64,000 nucleotides of DNA. Source: Paenisporosarcina indica. GTDB lineage: Bacteria > Bacillota > Bacilli > Bacillales_A > Planococcaceae. The stretch is from contig NZ_MPTA01000001.1 of the NCBI RefSeq assembly GCF_001939075.1, forward strand, positions 558,001-622,000. The letters are read 5' to 3'. A program made the position numbers and the translations under genes. The notes under the pieces are model-generated. The model was not told where the DNA came from and ran no database searches. It saw only the letters and a program-made list of their open reading frames with translations. Shown here one piece after another: positions 56,556 through 64,000 of this stretch (positions are counted from its first letter, which is position 1; every line of letters begins with the position of its first letter).

Positions 56556-56741
56556 ATGAAAAGAATTGAAGAATTAATTGAACAACTATCTTTGCTAGAA
56601 CATATTTTAGAAGCTCGATTCTTACAAGAAAGATCAAATCAAACACAAATGGTAATAGACAAGGGGTACCAGCTGGGACAAGCATTAAAGGAAACAGAAC
56701 AATCAATGGAATGGAATATCTGTTCGCGTAAAAGTGGTTAA
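56556..56741 (+). CDS. Small helical protein of unknown function
   Basis: 61 residues from ATG 56556, with GGAGGG ten bases upstream; the longer frame lacks a ribosome site. The sequence MKRIEELIEQLSLLEHILEARFLQE suggests one or two amphipathic helices. It occupies the position of the small ypp genes of B. subtilis but I cannot name it. Its stop lies in a terminator hairpin. Confidence 0.6.
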   Translation: MKRIEELIEQLSLLEHILEARFLQERSNQTQMVIDKGYQLGQALKETEQSMEWNICSRKSG

Positions 56742-56756
56742 TCCCACTTTTTTTTG
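56730..56756 (+). terminator. Terminator at the stop of the 61-residue gene
   Basis: AAAGTGG (56731-56737) pairs with CCACTTT (56744-56750), followed by a T run. Confidence 0.75.
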
Positions 56757-56788
56757 TTACTATTAAATGTAGCAAAGGAGCTGCTCCC

Positions 56789-57175
56789 ATGACTTTAATC
56801 GAACAAACGACATTGATATTAAAAGAAAGTCAATCCTGTTTATCCCGTCATTTAGAAATGCGGGAAAAGGACACAACTCCCGATTTCTTTACGGTGGTAA
56901 AGCCCCATGCTGATCAGTGGCAAGCCTACTTACTTGGCTGGAGAGAACAAGCGAGAATTTGGATAGAAGCATACCGTCCGAAACATATGAGAATTCAACA
57001 AATTGATGCGGCTATTGATGCATTCAATCAATATGTCGTTCAATCATTTTATAAAGAGACTGGTAAAAAAAGATTTGCGCAATCCATACAATCAACTTGT
57101 TACACGTTGCAAACATTTATACACGCTATAGAGCAAGAAGGTGAAAAGATTGATCAAGAAAAAGGCAATCGCTGA
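56789..57175 (+). CDS. yppE: YppE-like protein (DUF1798)
   Basis: 128 residues, predicted as a four-helix bundle. Opening MTLIEQTTLILKESQSCL and the FFTVVKPHADQWQAYLLGWREQAR segment match the YppE/DUF1798 family. AAAGGAG precedes the ATG. The mrfA frame overlaps its last ~26 bases, so translation may be coupled. Function unknown. Confidence 0.78.
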   Translation: MTLIEQTTLILKESQSCLSRHLEMREKDTTPDFFTVVKPHADQWQAYLLGWREQARIWIEAYRPKHMRIQQIDAAIDAFNQYVVQSFYKETGKKRFAQSIQSTCYTLQTFIHAIEQEGEKIDQEKGNR

Positions 57176-59441
57176 ACTTCTAAGTGAATGGAAACAAGAC
57201 CCTGTCATGCGTGAACGCATCGTTCACTGGCATACCATCGAAGAAAAAGAGGCCATGCTATCCGACTTCCCAATAGATTTGGATTCTTCTATTAAAGAAG
57301 CACTAAAAGAAAGAGGAATTAACCAGTTATATAGTCACCAGCGTTTAGCTTTTGATATTGCAAGAGAAGGACATTCATTTACTGCAATTACACCGACCGC
57401 TTCGGGAAAATCACTTTGTTATCATCTGCCTGTATTGCAATCAATAATTGAAGATCCATCTTCACGTGCACTGTACCTGTTTCCCACTAAAGCACTGGCA
57501 CAAGATCAAAAATCGGATTTGAATTTATTGATTGAACAAATGAAACAAGACATCTTAAGTTATACATATGATGGAGACACTTCTCCTGCTATTCGTACGA
57601 AAGTGAGAAAAGCAGGTCACATCGTATTAACGAATCCTGATATGTTGCATTCTGGCATTTTACCACATCATACAAAATGGGTTTCGCTGTTTGAGAATCT
57701 GAAATATATTGTAGTAGATGAACTGCATACCTATAAAGGGGTCTTTGGTAGCCATGTTGCCCATGTGTTACGCAGATTAATTCGTATATGTCATTACTAT
57801 GGAAGCAACCCTGTATTTATATGTACATCCGCTACCATTGCTAACCCAAAAGAATTAGCTGAATCATTGACAAATGAAACGCATAAACTGATCGATCAAA
57901 ATGGTGCACCCTCAGGTAAAAAGAACTTTGTCTTTTATAATCCCCCAATCGTTCATCCAACTTTTGGTGTACGAAGAAGTGCTATTTTAGAAGTGAGGGA
58001 CATAGCAAAGGGGCTCTATAACGAAGGAATTCAGACGATTATTTTTGCGAAAAGTAGAGTACGTGTAGAAATGTTAGTAACCTATCTAAAAGAGTTAACA
58101 AAAAAGAAAATTCATGATGACACAATTCGTGGGTATCGAGGTGGCTACTTGCCTTCGGAACGAAGACAAATTGAAAAAGGACTGCGTGAAGGGTCTATCC
58201 GAACGGTCGTAAGCACCAATGCGTTAGAACTGGGTGTTGATATCGGTCAGCTGCAAGCATGTATTATGACAGGCTATCCTGGAAATATTGCAAGTGCTTG
58301 GCAACAGGCTGGTCGCGCTGGACGCAGACAAGATGAAGCATTAATCTTATATGTCGCACAATCCACAGCACTTGATCAGTATATTGTTAATCACCCATCA
58401 TTTATTCTTGGTCAGTCTCCTGAAGAAGTACGCATCCATCCAGATAATTTAGTCATATTAATGGACCACTTAAAATGTGCTTCTTTTGAGTTGCCATTTA
58501 AAACAACGGATCAATACGGAGAGTTTGAAATTCAAGAACTTCTTGCTTATTTAGAAGAAGAAGGGATTTTGGTTCGTACATCTGATAAATGGCATTGGAT
58601 GAGTGATCGCTTTCCTGCACATGAAATAAGCCTACGCTCTGCTTCACAAGAAAATGTCATCATTATTGATCAAACGATTCCAGCAGCGACAAAGGTAATT
58701 GGGGAAATGGATCGATACAGTGCGATGACCTTGTTGCATGAAGAAGCGATTTATTTGCATCAAGGCATTCAATTCCAGGTTGAAAAGTTGGATTGGGATG
58801 AGAAGAAAGCATTTGTCCGAGAAGTGGATGTTGATTACTTTACTGATGCCAACTTAGCAGTTGAATTAAAAGTAATGAGTGAAGATCAAGAAAACTCGTT
58901 TGAAAAAGGATCCGTGTTTTATGGAGATGTTTCCATTTTAGCGATGGCTACAATTTTTAAGAAAATACGTTTCGACACACATGACAATATTGGTTCGGGT
59001 CCGATTCAATTGCCTCCTGAAGAGTTGCATACTTCTTCAAGTTGGTTGAGCTTTGAAAGACCTCTCGGTTGGACAGATGCCATGTTAACAGATGCGATGA
59101 CTGGTACAGCCACATCTATTGCTTCATTCATTCCGTTATTCGTCCATTGTGACCGACGTGATATTCATGTGGTACCGCAAGTGAAATCAATTCATGCTGA
59201 ACTCCCAACATTCTTTGTTTATGATAGTTACCCTGGTGGAATCGGCATTAGTGAACGTGTCTATGAAGTATGGCCAGAACTGCTTTCTCATGTAGAACAG
59301 CATGTTAACGCATGTCCTTGTGAACAAGGGTGTCCGGCATGCATAGGTCCACAAGAATCAATCGTGGGTTTGAAAAATGAAGTGTTAAAGCTGCTTGCCT
59401 ATTTGCGATTAGAAACAAAAGGTGAAATCGATGTCATATGA
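57150..59441 (+). CDS. mrfA: MrfA (YprA), DEAD/DEAH helicase of mitomycin repair
   Basis: 763 residues if it starts at TTG 57150, five bases after AAGGTGA; GTG 57141 overlaps that ribosome site. SF2 helicase core: Walker A TPTASGKSLCYHLP, VVDELHTY (DELH box), TSAT, then QQAGRAGRRQDEA (motif VI). The C-terminal DUF1998 domain has a Cys cluster, CPCEQGCPACIGP. In B. subtilis MrfA works with MrfB in repair of mitomycin C lesions. It overlaps yppE and mrfB. Confidence 0.93.
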   Translation: MIKKKAIAELLSEWKQDPVMRERIVHWHTIEEKEAMLSDFPIDLDSSIKEALKERGINQLYSHQRLAFDIAREGHSFTAITPTASGKSLCYHLPVLQSIIEDPSSRALYLFPTKALAQDQKSDLNLLIEQMKQDILSYTYDGDTSPAIRTKVRKAGHIVLTNPDMLHSGILPHHTKWVSLFENLKYIVVDELHTYKGVFGSHVAHVLRRLIRICHYYGSNPVFICTSATIANPKELAESLTNETHKLIDQNGAPSGKKNFVFYNPPIVHPTFGVRRSAILEVRDIAKGLYNEGIQTIIFAKSRVRVEMLVTYLKELTKKKIHDDTIRGYRGGYLPSERRQIEKGLREGSIRTVVSTNALELGVDIGQLQACIMTGYPGNIASAWQQAGRAGRRQDEALILYVAQSTALDQYIVNHPSFILGQSPEEVRIHPDNLVILMDHLKCASFELPFKTTDQYGEFEIQELLAYLEEEGILVRTSDKWHWMSDRFPAHEISLRSASQENVIIIDQTIPAATKVIGEMDRYSAMTLLHEEAIYLHQGIQFQVEKLDWDEKKAFVREVDVDYFTDANLAVELKVMSEDQENSFEKGSVFYGDVSILAMATIFKKIRFDTHDNIGSGPIQLPPEELHTSSSWLSFERPLGWTDAMLTDAMTGTATSIASFIPLFVHCDRRDIHVVPQVKSIHAELPTFFVYDSYPGGIGISERVYEVWPELLSHVEQHVNACPCEQGCPACIGPQESIVGLKNEVLKLLAYLRLETKGEIDVI

Positions 59442-60705
59442 AAAAAACCTCTTGCAAATGAAAAAATTGATTAAGAAAAAGCCAGCGAAAGCTCAATCGC
59501 TGGCTCCTTTTGTCATTCCTCCTAAACCTAGGTATACAGAAGACTGGGAAAAAGCAGGATTAACAGTGATTGAAAATGACTTTGGCGTCGTTTTTGAGAA
59601 AAAGAAAATATATAAACCAAACCAGATCCATGGCAAATTCCAATTGAATGAAATATTTGAAGCTTTTAATTTGTGGAATTCTTTCCAGGGAGTTCATCCG
59701 ATTTCTACGGATAACCACCAGGTCGTGTTTTTTGACACAGAAACGACGGGGTTAAAAGGTACGGGAACATATATTTTTTTGATTGGCAAACTTGTGTGGA
59801 AAGATGGACATTTTGAGATGACTCAACATGTTTTAGCTGATCCCAGTCATGAAGCTGCCTTTTTATTTGCATCTGAATTATGGAAACCTAATCTATCTGT
59901 CATCACTTATAATGGAAAAAGTTTTGACTGGCCTCAACTACAAACACGTTGGACATTGAATCGAGAACATTTACCGAAGTTGCCAGATCCTTCGCATATT
60001 GATTTACTCCATGCATCGAGAAGAGTATGGAGGGATGAGCTCAGTCAGTTCAAACTGACTAAAATAGAAGAAGAGAAACTGGGATTCAAGAGAGTCGGAG
60101 ATATCCCTGGACATCTCGCACCGATTATTTATTTAGATGCAGTTAAAAGCGGAAATCCAGCCACATTATTAAAAGTCTTACATCATAATGAATGGGACAT
60201 AATGTCGCTACTGACTCTGTTTATCCATACAACCAAACTGCTTTTACAAGAAGAGTACAAAGACACTGTTGTGACATCCACCAATATTGGAAAATGGTTT
60301 TTTGACTTAAAAGCATTTGAAAAAAGTCAAAATGTTTTTGAACAGATTACAGATCAATACGACCCAGTCCAAGCGGCACGTGCATTTTACTATTTAGGTT
60401 TTGAATATAAAAGACTTAAGCAAGTGAATAATGCGTATAAAGCTTTTGAACAATCACTTGTTCACTTACAAGATGTCTTGAAAATAAAGGCATACGAAGA
60501 ATTAGCGAAAATAGCTGAGCATTTCCAAAAAGAATACGAAGTAGCTATTTGTCACGTGGAAAGTGGACTCATTCTTATTAATAACTCAATTCAACTAAAT
60601 ACAAACCAAAGAATACGCCTTTCAGAAGCATTTAATAAACGGGGAAAAAGAATAAAAAAGAAACAAACTATTTCCTGGGAAAGCGCAGGTTTCGACAGAA
60701 AATGA
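59431..60705 (+). CDS. mrfB: MrfB (YprB), exonuclease partner of MrfA
   Basis: 424 residues from ATG 59431, with AAAGGTGA upstream, overlapping the mrfA stop. An RNase H-like DEDD exonuclease fold begins FFDTETTGLKGTGTYIFLIG (Asp-Glu pair) and contains ITYNGKSFDWPQL and the late HNEWDIMSL. A C-terminal TPR region (about 285-370) follows. In B. subtilis it is a metal-dependent exonuclease acting with MrfA. Confidence 0.92.
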   Translation: MSYEKNLLQMKKLIKKKPAKAQSLAPFVIPPKPRYTEDWEKAGLTVIENDFGVVFEKKKIYKPNQIHGKFQLNEIFEAFNLWNSFQGVHPISTDNHQVVFFDTETTGLKGTGTYIFLIGKLVWKDGHFEMTQHVLADPSHEAAFLFASELWKPNLSVITYNGKSFDWPQLQTRWTLNREHLPKLPDPSHIDLLHASRRVWRDELSQFKLTKIEEEKLGFKRVGDIPGHLAPIIYLDAVKSGNPATLLKVLHHNEWDIMSLLTLFIHTTKLLLQEEYKDTVVTSTNIGKWFFDLKAFEKSQNVFEQITDQYDPVQAARAFYYLGFEYKRLKQVNNAYKAFEQSLVHLQDVLKIKAYEELAKIAEHFQKEYEVAICHVESGLILINNSIQLNTNQRIRLSEAFNKRGKRIKKKQTISWESAGFDRK

Positions 60706-60736
60706 GCTGGAGAAATCAACCTCAAATCGTTCTTTA

Positions 60737-60745
60737 TGCTATAAT
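60737..60745 (+). promoter_or_regulatory. Extended -10 promoter of gpsB
   Basis: TG-C-TATAAT at 60737-60745, about 35 bases before the gpsB start. No -35 element is clear. Confidence 0.45.
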
Positions 60746-60780
60746 AAATCTATACCTGTAACTAGGGAAGGACGATGTAT

Positions 60781-61074
60781 ATGGATACGAAATTAACGCC
60801 AGAAATCATTTTGGAAAAAGAATTCAAAACTGGTCTTCGCGGATACAATCAAGATGACGTGGATCAGTTTTTAGATGATGTTATTCATGACTATGGAACT
60901 TTCATGCAAACAATTGAATCTTTAAAAACAGAAAATAAACGTTTAAAAGAAGAACTAGAGGAAGCTCCAAAGCGTCAAGTTACAGCACCAGTTTCTGGCA
61001 CAACAAATTTTGATATTTTAAAACGACTATCAAATCTCGAGAAACATGTTTTTGGCAGCAAGTTGTACGAATAA
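60781..61074 (+). CDS. gpsB: GpsB, cell-cycle protein of the DivIVA family
   Basis: 97 residues from ATG 60781 (GGGAAGGA eight bases upstream; ATG 60775 is too close). The DivIVA-like N-terminal domain [31 protein letters not shown] precedes a coiled coil (about 35-65), an Ala/Pro linker and a short C-terminal helix for trimerisation. It shuttles PBP1 between septum and side wall, so its partner PonA is encoded nearby. Confidence 0.96.
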   Translation: MDTKLTPEIILEKEFKTGLRGYNQDDVDQFLDDVIHDYGTFMQTIESLKTENKRLKEELEEAPKRQVTAPVSGTTNFDILKRLSNLEKHVFGSKLYE

Positions 61075-61093
61075 TAGAACATCAGTGTAATGG

Positions 61094-61122
61094 TTGTTTA
61101 ACGCAACAATATCAAGTATAAT
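61094..61122 (+). promoter_or_regulatory. Sigma-A promoter of rnpB
   Basis: TTGTTT (61094-61099), 17-base spacer, TATAAT (61117-61122). The implied start, seven to eight bases downstream, falls at the predicted 5' end of the RNase P RNA. Confidence 0.75.
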
Positions 61123-61129
61123 GAGGAAA

Positions 61130-61530
61130 CCAATTAGGAAATTCAGGTAATCGCTGCAATGCTAGACATTGTAGAGGAAAGTCCATGCTCGCACGGTTCT
61201 GAGATGACCGTAGTGTTCGTGCTTAGCCAAAAAATAAGCTAAGGCAGTGTTACAGCTGACGGCGGGAACAACACCTAAGTCTTCGGATATGGTCTAGGTT
61301 CTCTGAAAGTGCCACAGTGACGGAGCTGACTCGGAAACGTTTCAGGTGGAACGAGGTAAACCCCACGAGCGAGAAACCCAAATTATGGTAGGGGCACTCT
61401 CATGAAGGAATTGAACGGATTGAGGGACAGACTTTGTCTGTAGATAGATGATTACTACTCACTTGTACGAGGCGTAAGCCGATTGAGTACGTGATAACAA
61501 AACATGGCTTATTGGATTTTCTAATGGTTC
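61130..61530 (+). ncRNA. rnpB: RNase P RNA, type B
   Basis: The core is unmistakable: GTAATCGCTGC, GAGGAAAGTCCATGCTCGCA, GAAAGTGCCACAGTGACG, GGTAAACCCC and GAGCGAGAAACCCAAAT, then TAGATAGATGAT and ACAAAACATGGCTTA near the 3' end. The terminal P1 helix pairs CCAATTAGGAAATTC (from 61130) with GGATTTTCTAATGG (to 61527). It is the catalytic RNA that removes tRNA 5' leaders. The Bacillus-type (B) architecture agrees with the protein evidence. Position between gpsB and ypsC is as in B. subtilis. Confidence 0.96.
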
Positions 61531-61543
61531 AAAGTGATTAATC

Positions 61544-61575
61544 AAGCTCTCCACTAATACGGAGAGCTTTTCTTA
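61544..61575 (+). terminator. Terminator after rnpB
   Basis: AAGCTCTCC pairs with GGAGAGCTT, followed by TTCTT. Confidence 0.8.
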
Positions 61576-61628
61576 ATAAAAAAACATAAATTCAACTGAA
61601 TTTTTATATGATAAGAAAGGATGAGAAA

Positions 61629-62765
61629 ATGACAACTCATCGCTTAGTTGCTACTTCTGCAATGGGATTAGAATCCATTGTAGCTGATGAAGTAAAAGCT
61701 TTAGGATATGAAACGAAAACTGAAAACGGTAAAATTCATTTCGAAGGAGATGAACGAGCAATCGCACGTGCCAATATGTGGCTTCGTGTTTCAGACCGAG
61801 TAAAGATTATTGCTGGTGATTTTAAAGCCACAACGTTTGATCAATTGTTCGAACAAACCAAAGCAATTCCATGGGAGCAATATTTACCTGTGGATGCTGC
61901 ATTTCCAGTTCAAGGGAAATCTGTTAAATCAAAATTATTTAGTGTACCGGATTGCCAAGCAATTGTTAAAAAAGCGATTGTTGAACGACTAAAATTAGCT
62001 CATAAACGGATTGGCTTTTTAGATGAAACAGGTGCTACTTTTAAGATTGAAGTGAGTATCTTAAAAGATATCGCAACGATTACCATTGATACAAGTGGTG
62101 TGGGACTTCATAAAAGAGGATACCGATTGGGTCAAGGAGAAGCACCTTTAAAAGAAACATTAGCAGCCGCTTTAGTGTACATCTCTAAATGGAATCCAAA
62201 TCGACCGTTTGTTGACCCATTCTGTGGTTCCGGTACGATTGCAATTGAAGCAGCCATGATTGGTCAAAATCTTGCTCCTGGGTATAATCGCGAATTTCTT
62301 AGTGAAGACTGGCCTTGGATGTCTAAAAAGATTTGGGATGAAGTACGTTTAGAAGCAGAAGACTTAGCGAACTACGACCAACACTTAGACATTACAGGTA
62401 CAGATATTGATCCACGAATGATCGAAGTTGCATCCAATAATGCAGTTGAAGCTGGATTCGCGGATCTAATTCACTGGAAACAACGTCAGTTACGTGATTT
62501 TACGACAACTTCACTTGATGGAGTCATGATTGGTAACCCTCCATACGGTGAACGTATCGGTGAAAAAGAAGAAATCGAGCAAATGGTTCAAGACATGGGA
62601 AGCATGATGGAGAAGCATCCAACTTGGTCTGTTTATATGTTGTCTTCAATGGAAAAATTTGAAGAACATTATGGTCGAAGAGCTACAAAAAAACGTAAGT
62701 TATTTAATGGATTTATCCAAACGGAATTCTATCAATATTGGGGTCAAAAGTCGCCTCGTGCATAA
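61629..62765 (+). CDS. ypsC: YpsC, THUMP-domain RNA methyltransferase (RlmL-like)
   Basis: 378 residues from ATG 61629, following AAAGGATGA. An N-terminal THUMP region (about 40-160) and a Rossmann methyltransferase: FVDPFCGSGTIAIEAAMI (SAM site), TGTDIDPRMI and the catalytic NPPYGERIG. The NPPY motif indicates N2-guanine methylation, most like 23S rRNA m2G enzymes of the RlmL family; the exact target is inferred. A terminator follows. Confidence 0.92.
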   Translation: MTTHRLVATSAMGLESIVADEVKALGYETKTENGKIHFEGDERAIARANMWLRVSDRVKIIAGDFKATTFDQLFEQTKAIPWEQYLPVDAAFPVQGKSVKSKLFSVPDCQAIVKKAIVERLKLAHKRIGFLDETGATFKIEVSILKDIATITIDTSGVGLHKRGYRLGQGEAPLKETLAAALVYISKWNPNRPFVDPFCGSGTIAIEAAMIGQNLAPGYNREFLSEDWPWMSKKIWDEVRLEAEDLANYDQHLDITGTDIDPRMIEVASNNAVEAGFADLIHWKQRQLRDFTTTSLDGVMIGNPPYGERIGEKEEIEQMVQDMGSMMEKHPTWSVYMLSSMEKFEEHYGRRATKKRKLFNGFIQTEFYQYWGQKSPRA

Positions 62766-62771
62766 CACATT

Positions 62772-62803
62772 AAACGGATAGGACAACCTATCCGTTTTCT
62801 TAT
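62772..62803 (+). terminator. Terminator after ypsC
   Basis: AACGGATAGG pairs perfectly with CCTATCCGTT across a four-base loop, followed by TTCTT. Confidence 0.88.
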
Positions 62804-62822
62804 CGTTTGAAAGGAGATATTT

Positions 62823-64000
62823 ATGAAACAAACCTTACCATTCACTCTATCTAAAGACCGATCTTTTTTTGAATCACTCGGCGATTGGATGGGTGATGTC
62901 CTATATGATGAATTACCTGAAAAAGGATTTGAATGTCGGGATGAGCAAATTTTTATGGCATATCAAATTGAAAAATCATTAAAAGAGAAAAGTGTTCTAT
63001 TTGCTGAAGCTGGAGTCGGTACAGGAAAAACTATTGCGTATTTACTACCTGCAATCTCTTATGCCCGCTATACAGGGAAGCCTGCCCTAATATCTTGTGC
63101 AGACGAAACTCTTATTGATCAATTGGTCAAAAAAGAAGGCGATATCCAAAAGCTTCAAGATACTTTAGGCTGGAACATTGATGTGCGTTTAGCAAAGTCA
63201 CGCAATCAATATTTATGTATTAAACGTTTGGAAACAGAACAAAAAACAAATGAAGATGACTTTATTGAACAAATAGAAGATGGAATGCCGGACTTTGTTT
63301 ATGGACATCAGTCCCTGCAAGCTGTTTATCCATACGGTGAACGAAGTGCTTTTCCAAATGTCAGTGATGAAGATTGGCAAAAAGTGAATTATCATCCGAT
63401 ACAACAATGTGGTGTATGTGACATGCGTAATCGTTGCGGTCAAACCATTCATCGACAAAATTACCGTGAAGCGGGAGATTTAATCATCTGTTCACATGAT
63501 TTCTTAATGGAACATATATGGACAAAAGAATCGCGTTTGCGAGAAGGACAAATGCCATTATTACCTGATGTTTCTATGATTGTTTTAGACGAAGGTCATT
63601 TATTGGAATTTGCAGCACAGCGTGCATTGACATATGAAGTACAAAGTCAAACCCTTGTATCGTTAATCGACAAAGTAGCACAAGATGGTGTCCGTGAAAA
63701 AACGTTGCGATTAATGGAAAATCTACAAGACTTACATGATGATTTCTTTAAAGAATTACTGGAGCATTCTTATGGTGAGGATGGGGAACGACTGCATATT
63801 ACAAAAACCGAAAAAGTTCTGCAAATCGGACAACAGCTAGTCCATATTGTAGATCAATTGCTTGAAGAGTTTGTATTCGAATCTGAACTGTATACGATTG
63901 ATGAATACGATCTTCGTATGTTTGAAGAGTATTTAGAGCAATATGTATTTTCATTGCGATTGTTTGTTCAGAACGGGGAAGCAGTGGATTGGTTAGAAGA
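62823..64000 (+). CDS. ypvA: YpvA-like DinG/XPD-family helicase (5' part, runs off the window)
   Basis: About 392 codons are visible with no stop before the window ends. AAAGGAGAT precedes the ATG. Walker A is AEAGVGTGKT (about residue 63-72), and cysteines in QYLC and QQCGVCDMRNRCG give an XPD-type 4Fe-4S cluster pattern, followed by VLDEGH (DExH box). Unlike the DinG at 42693 it has no N-terminal exonuclease. It is probably a DNA-repair helicase. The position after ypsC matches B. subtilis ypvA. Confidence 0.88.
   Translation, partial: MKQTLPFTLSKDRSFFESLGDWMGDVLYDELPEKGFECRDEQIFMAYQIEKSLKEKSVLFAEAGVGTGKTIAYLLPAISYARYTGKPALISCADETLIDQLVKKEGDIQKLQDTLGWNIDVRLAKSRNQYLCIKRLETEQKTNEDDFIEQIEDGMPDFVYGHQSLQAVYPYGERSAFPNVSDEDWQKVNYHPIQQCGVCDMRNRCGQTIHRQNYREAGDLIICSHDFLMEHIWTKESRLREGQMPLLPDVSMIVLDEGHLLEFAAQRALTYEVQSQTLVSLIDKVAQDGVREKTLRLMENLQDLHDDFFKELLEHSYGEDGERLHITKTEKVLQIGQQLVHIVDQLLEEFVFESELYTIDEYDLRMFEEYLEQYVFSLRLFVQNGEAVDWLE

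Noticed and set aside
1-64000. tRNA or rRNA genes, prophage, transposase or defence genes
   Set aside because: None seen on either strand; the only structural RNA gene supported is rnpB.

Overview
The window is low-GC Firmicutes DNA from an endospore-forming member of the Bacillales. Gene content and order match the Bacillus subtilis ypbG-to-ypvA segment almost gene for gene. The spore genes sleB, ypeB and spoIVA, the bacillithiol genes ypdA and bshA, and the TRAP gene mtrB all support this. Two short palindromic dispersed-repeat types and the local gene losses suggest Planococcaceae (Sporosarcina, Paenisporosarcina or a relative); this is inference from gene order and memory, not a search.

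Layout. 1-5.2 kb: CBS-ACT protein, YpbG phosphoesterase, YpdA, a small lipoprotein and an asparaginase on the minus strand, PrsW. 5.2-14.8 kb: sleB-ypeB, cmk-plsC, the S1-domain protein YpfD, fni, der, gpsA, yphE and yphF. 15.2-21.3 kb: spoIVA, hbs, folE, mtrB, hepS-menG-hepT, ndk. 21.6-28 kb: aromatic amino-acid genes aroC-aroB-aroH-hisC-tyrA-aroA. 28-33.2 kb: ypiA-ypiB-ypiF, the qcrABC menaquinol:cytochrome c reductase and ypjA. 33.7-42.6 kb: YugP-type protease, a YitT protein (minus), then ypjD-dapB-mgsA-bshA-cca-birA and panBCD. 42.7-50.5 kb: dinG, ypmA, ypmB, aspB, asnS, dnaD, nth, ypoC. 50.5-53 kb: a small accessory islet with a dispersed repeat, a broken DJ-1/PfpI gene and an SDR gene. 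53-56.4 kb: ponA and recU (minus). 56.5-64 kb: two small genes, mrfA-mrfB (yprA-yprB), gpsB, RNase P RNA, ypsC and the 5' part of a second DinG-type helicase.

Functionally this is housekeeping DNA: menaquinone synthesis next to the bc complex that uses it, the shikimate pathway, lysine, pantothenate and bacillithiol synthesis, replication and repair, cell-wall synthesis and spore germination. I found no defence system, prophage, CRISPR array or biosynthetic cluster, and I do not claim a new system.

The points most worth checking are: an apparent frameshift at a T7 run in hepS; TRAP (mtrB) kept although the trp operon is absent from its usual place between aroH and hisC; two divergent copies of one palindromic repeat flanking the aromatic operon; a structured leader with a terminator before panB; a terminator-like hairpin overlapping the probable sigma-E promoter of spoIVA; an in-frame hexanucleotide tract giving PonA a (Gly-Asn)n tail; and the decaying islet between ypoC and ponA. 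Several starts were moved from the longest reading frame to the codon best spaced from a Shine-Dalgarno sequence.
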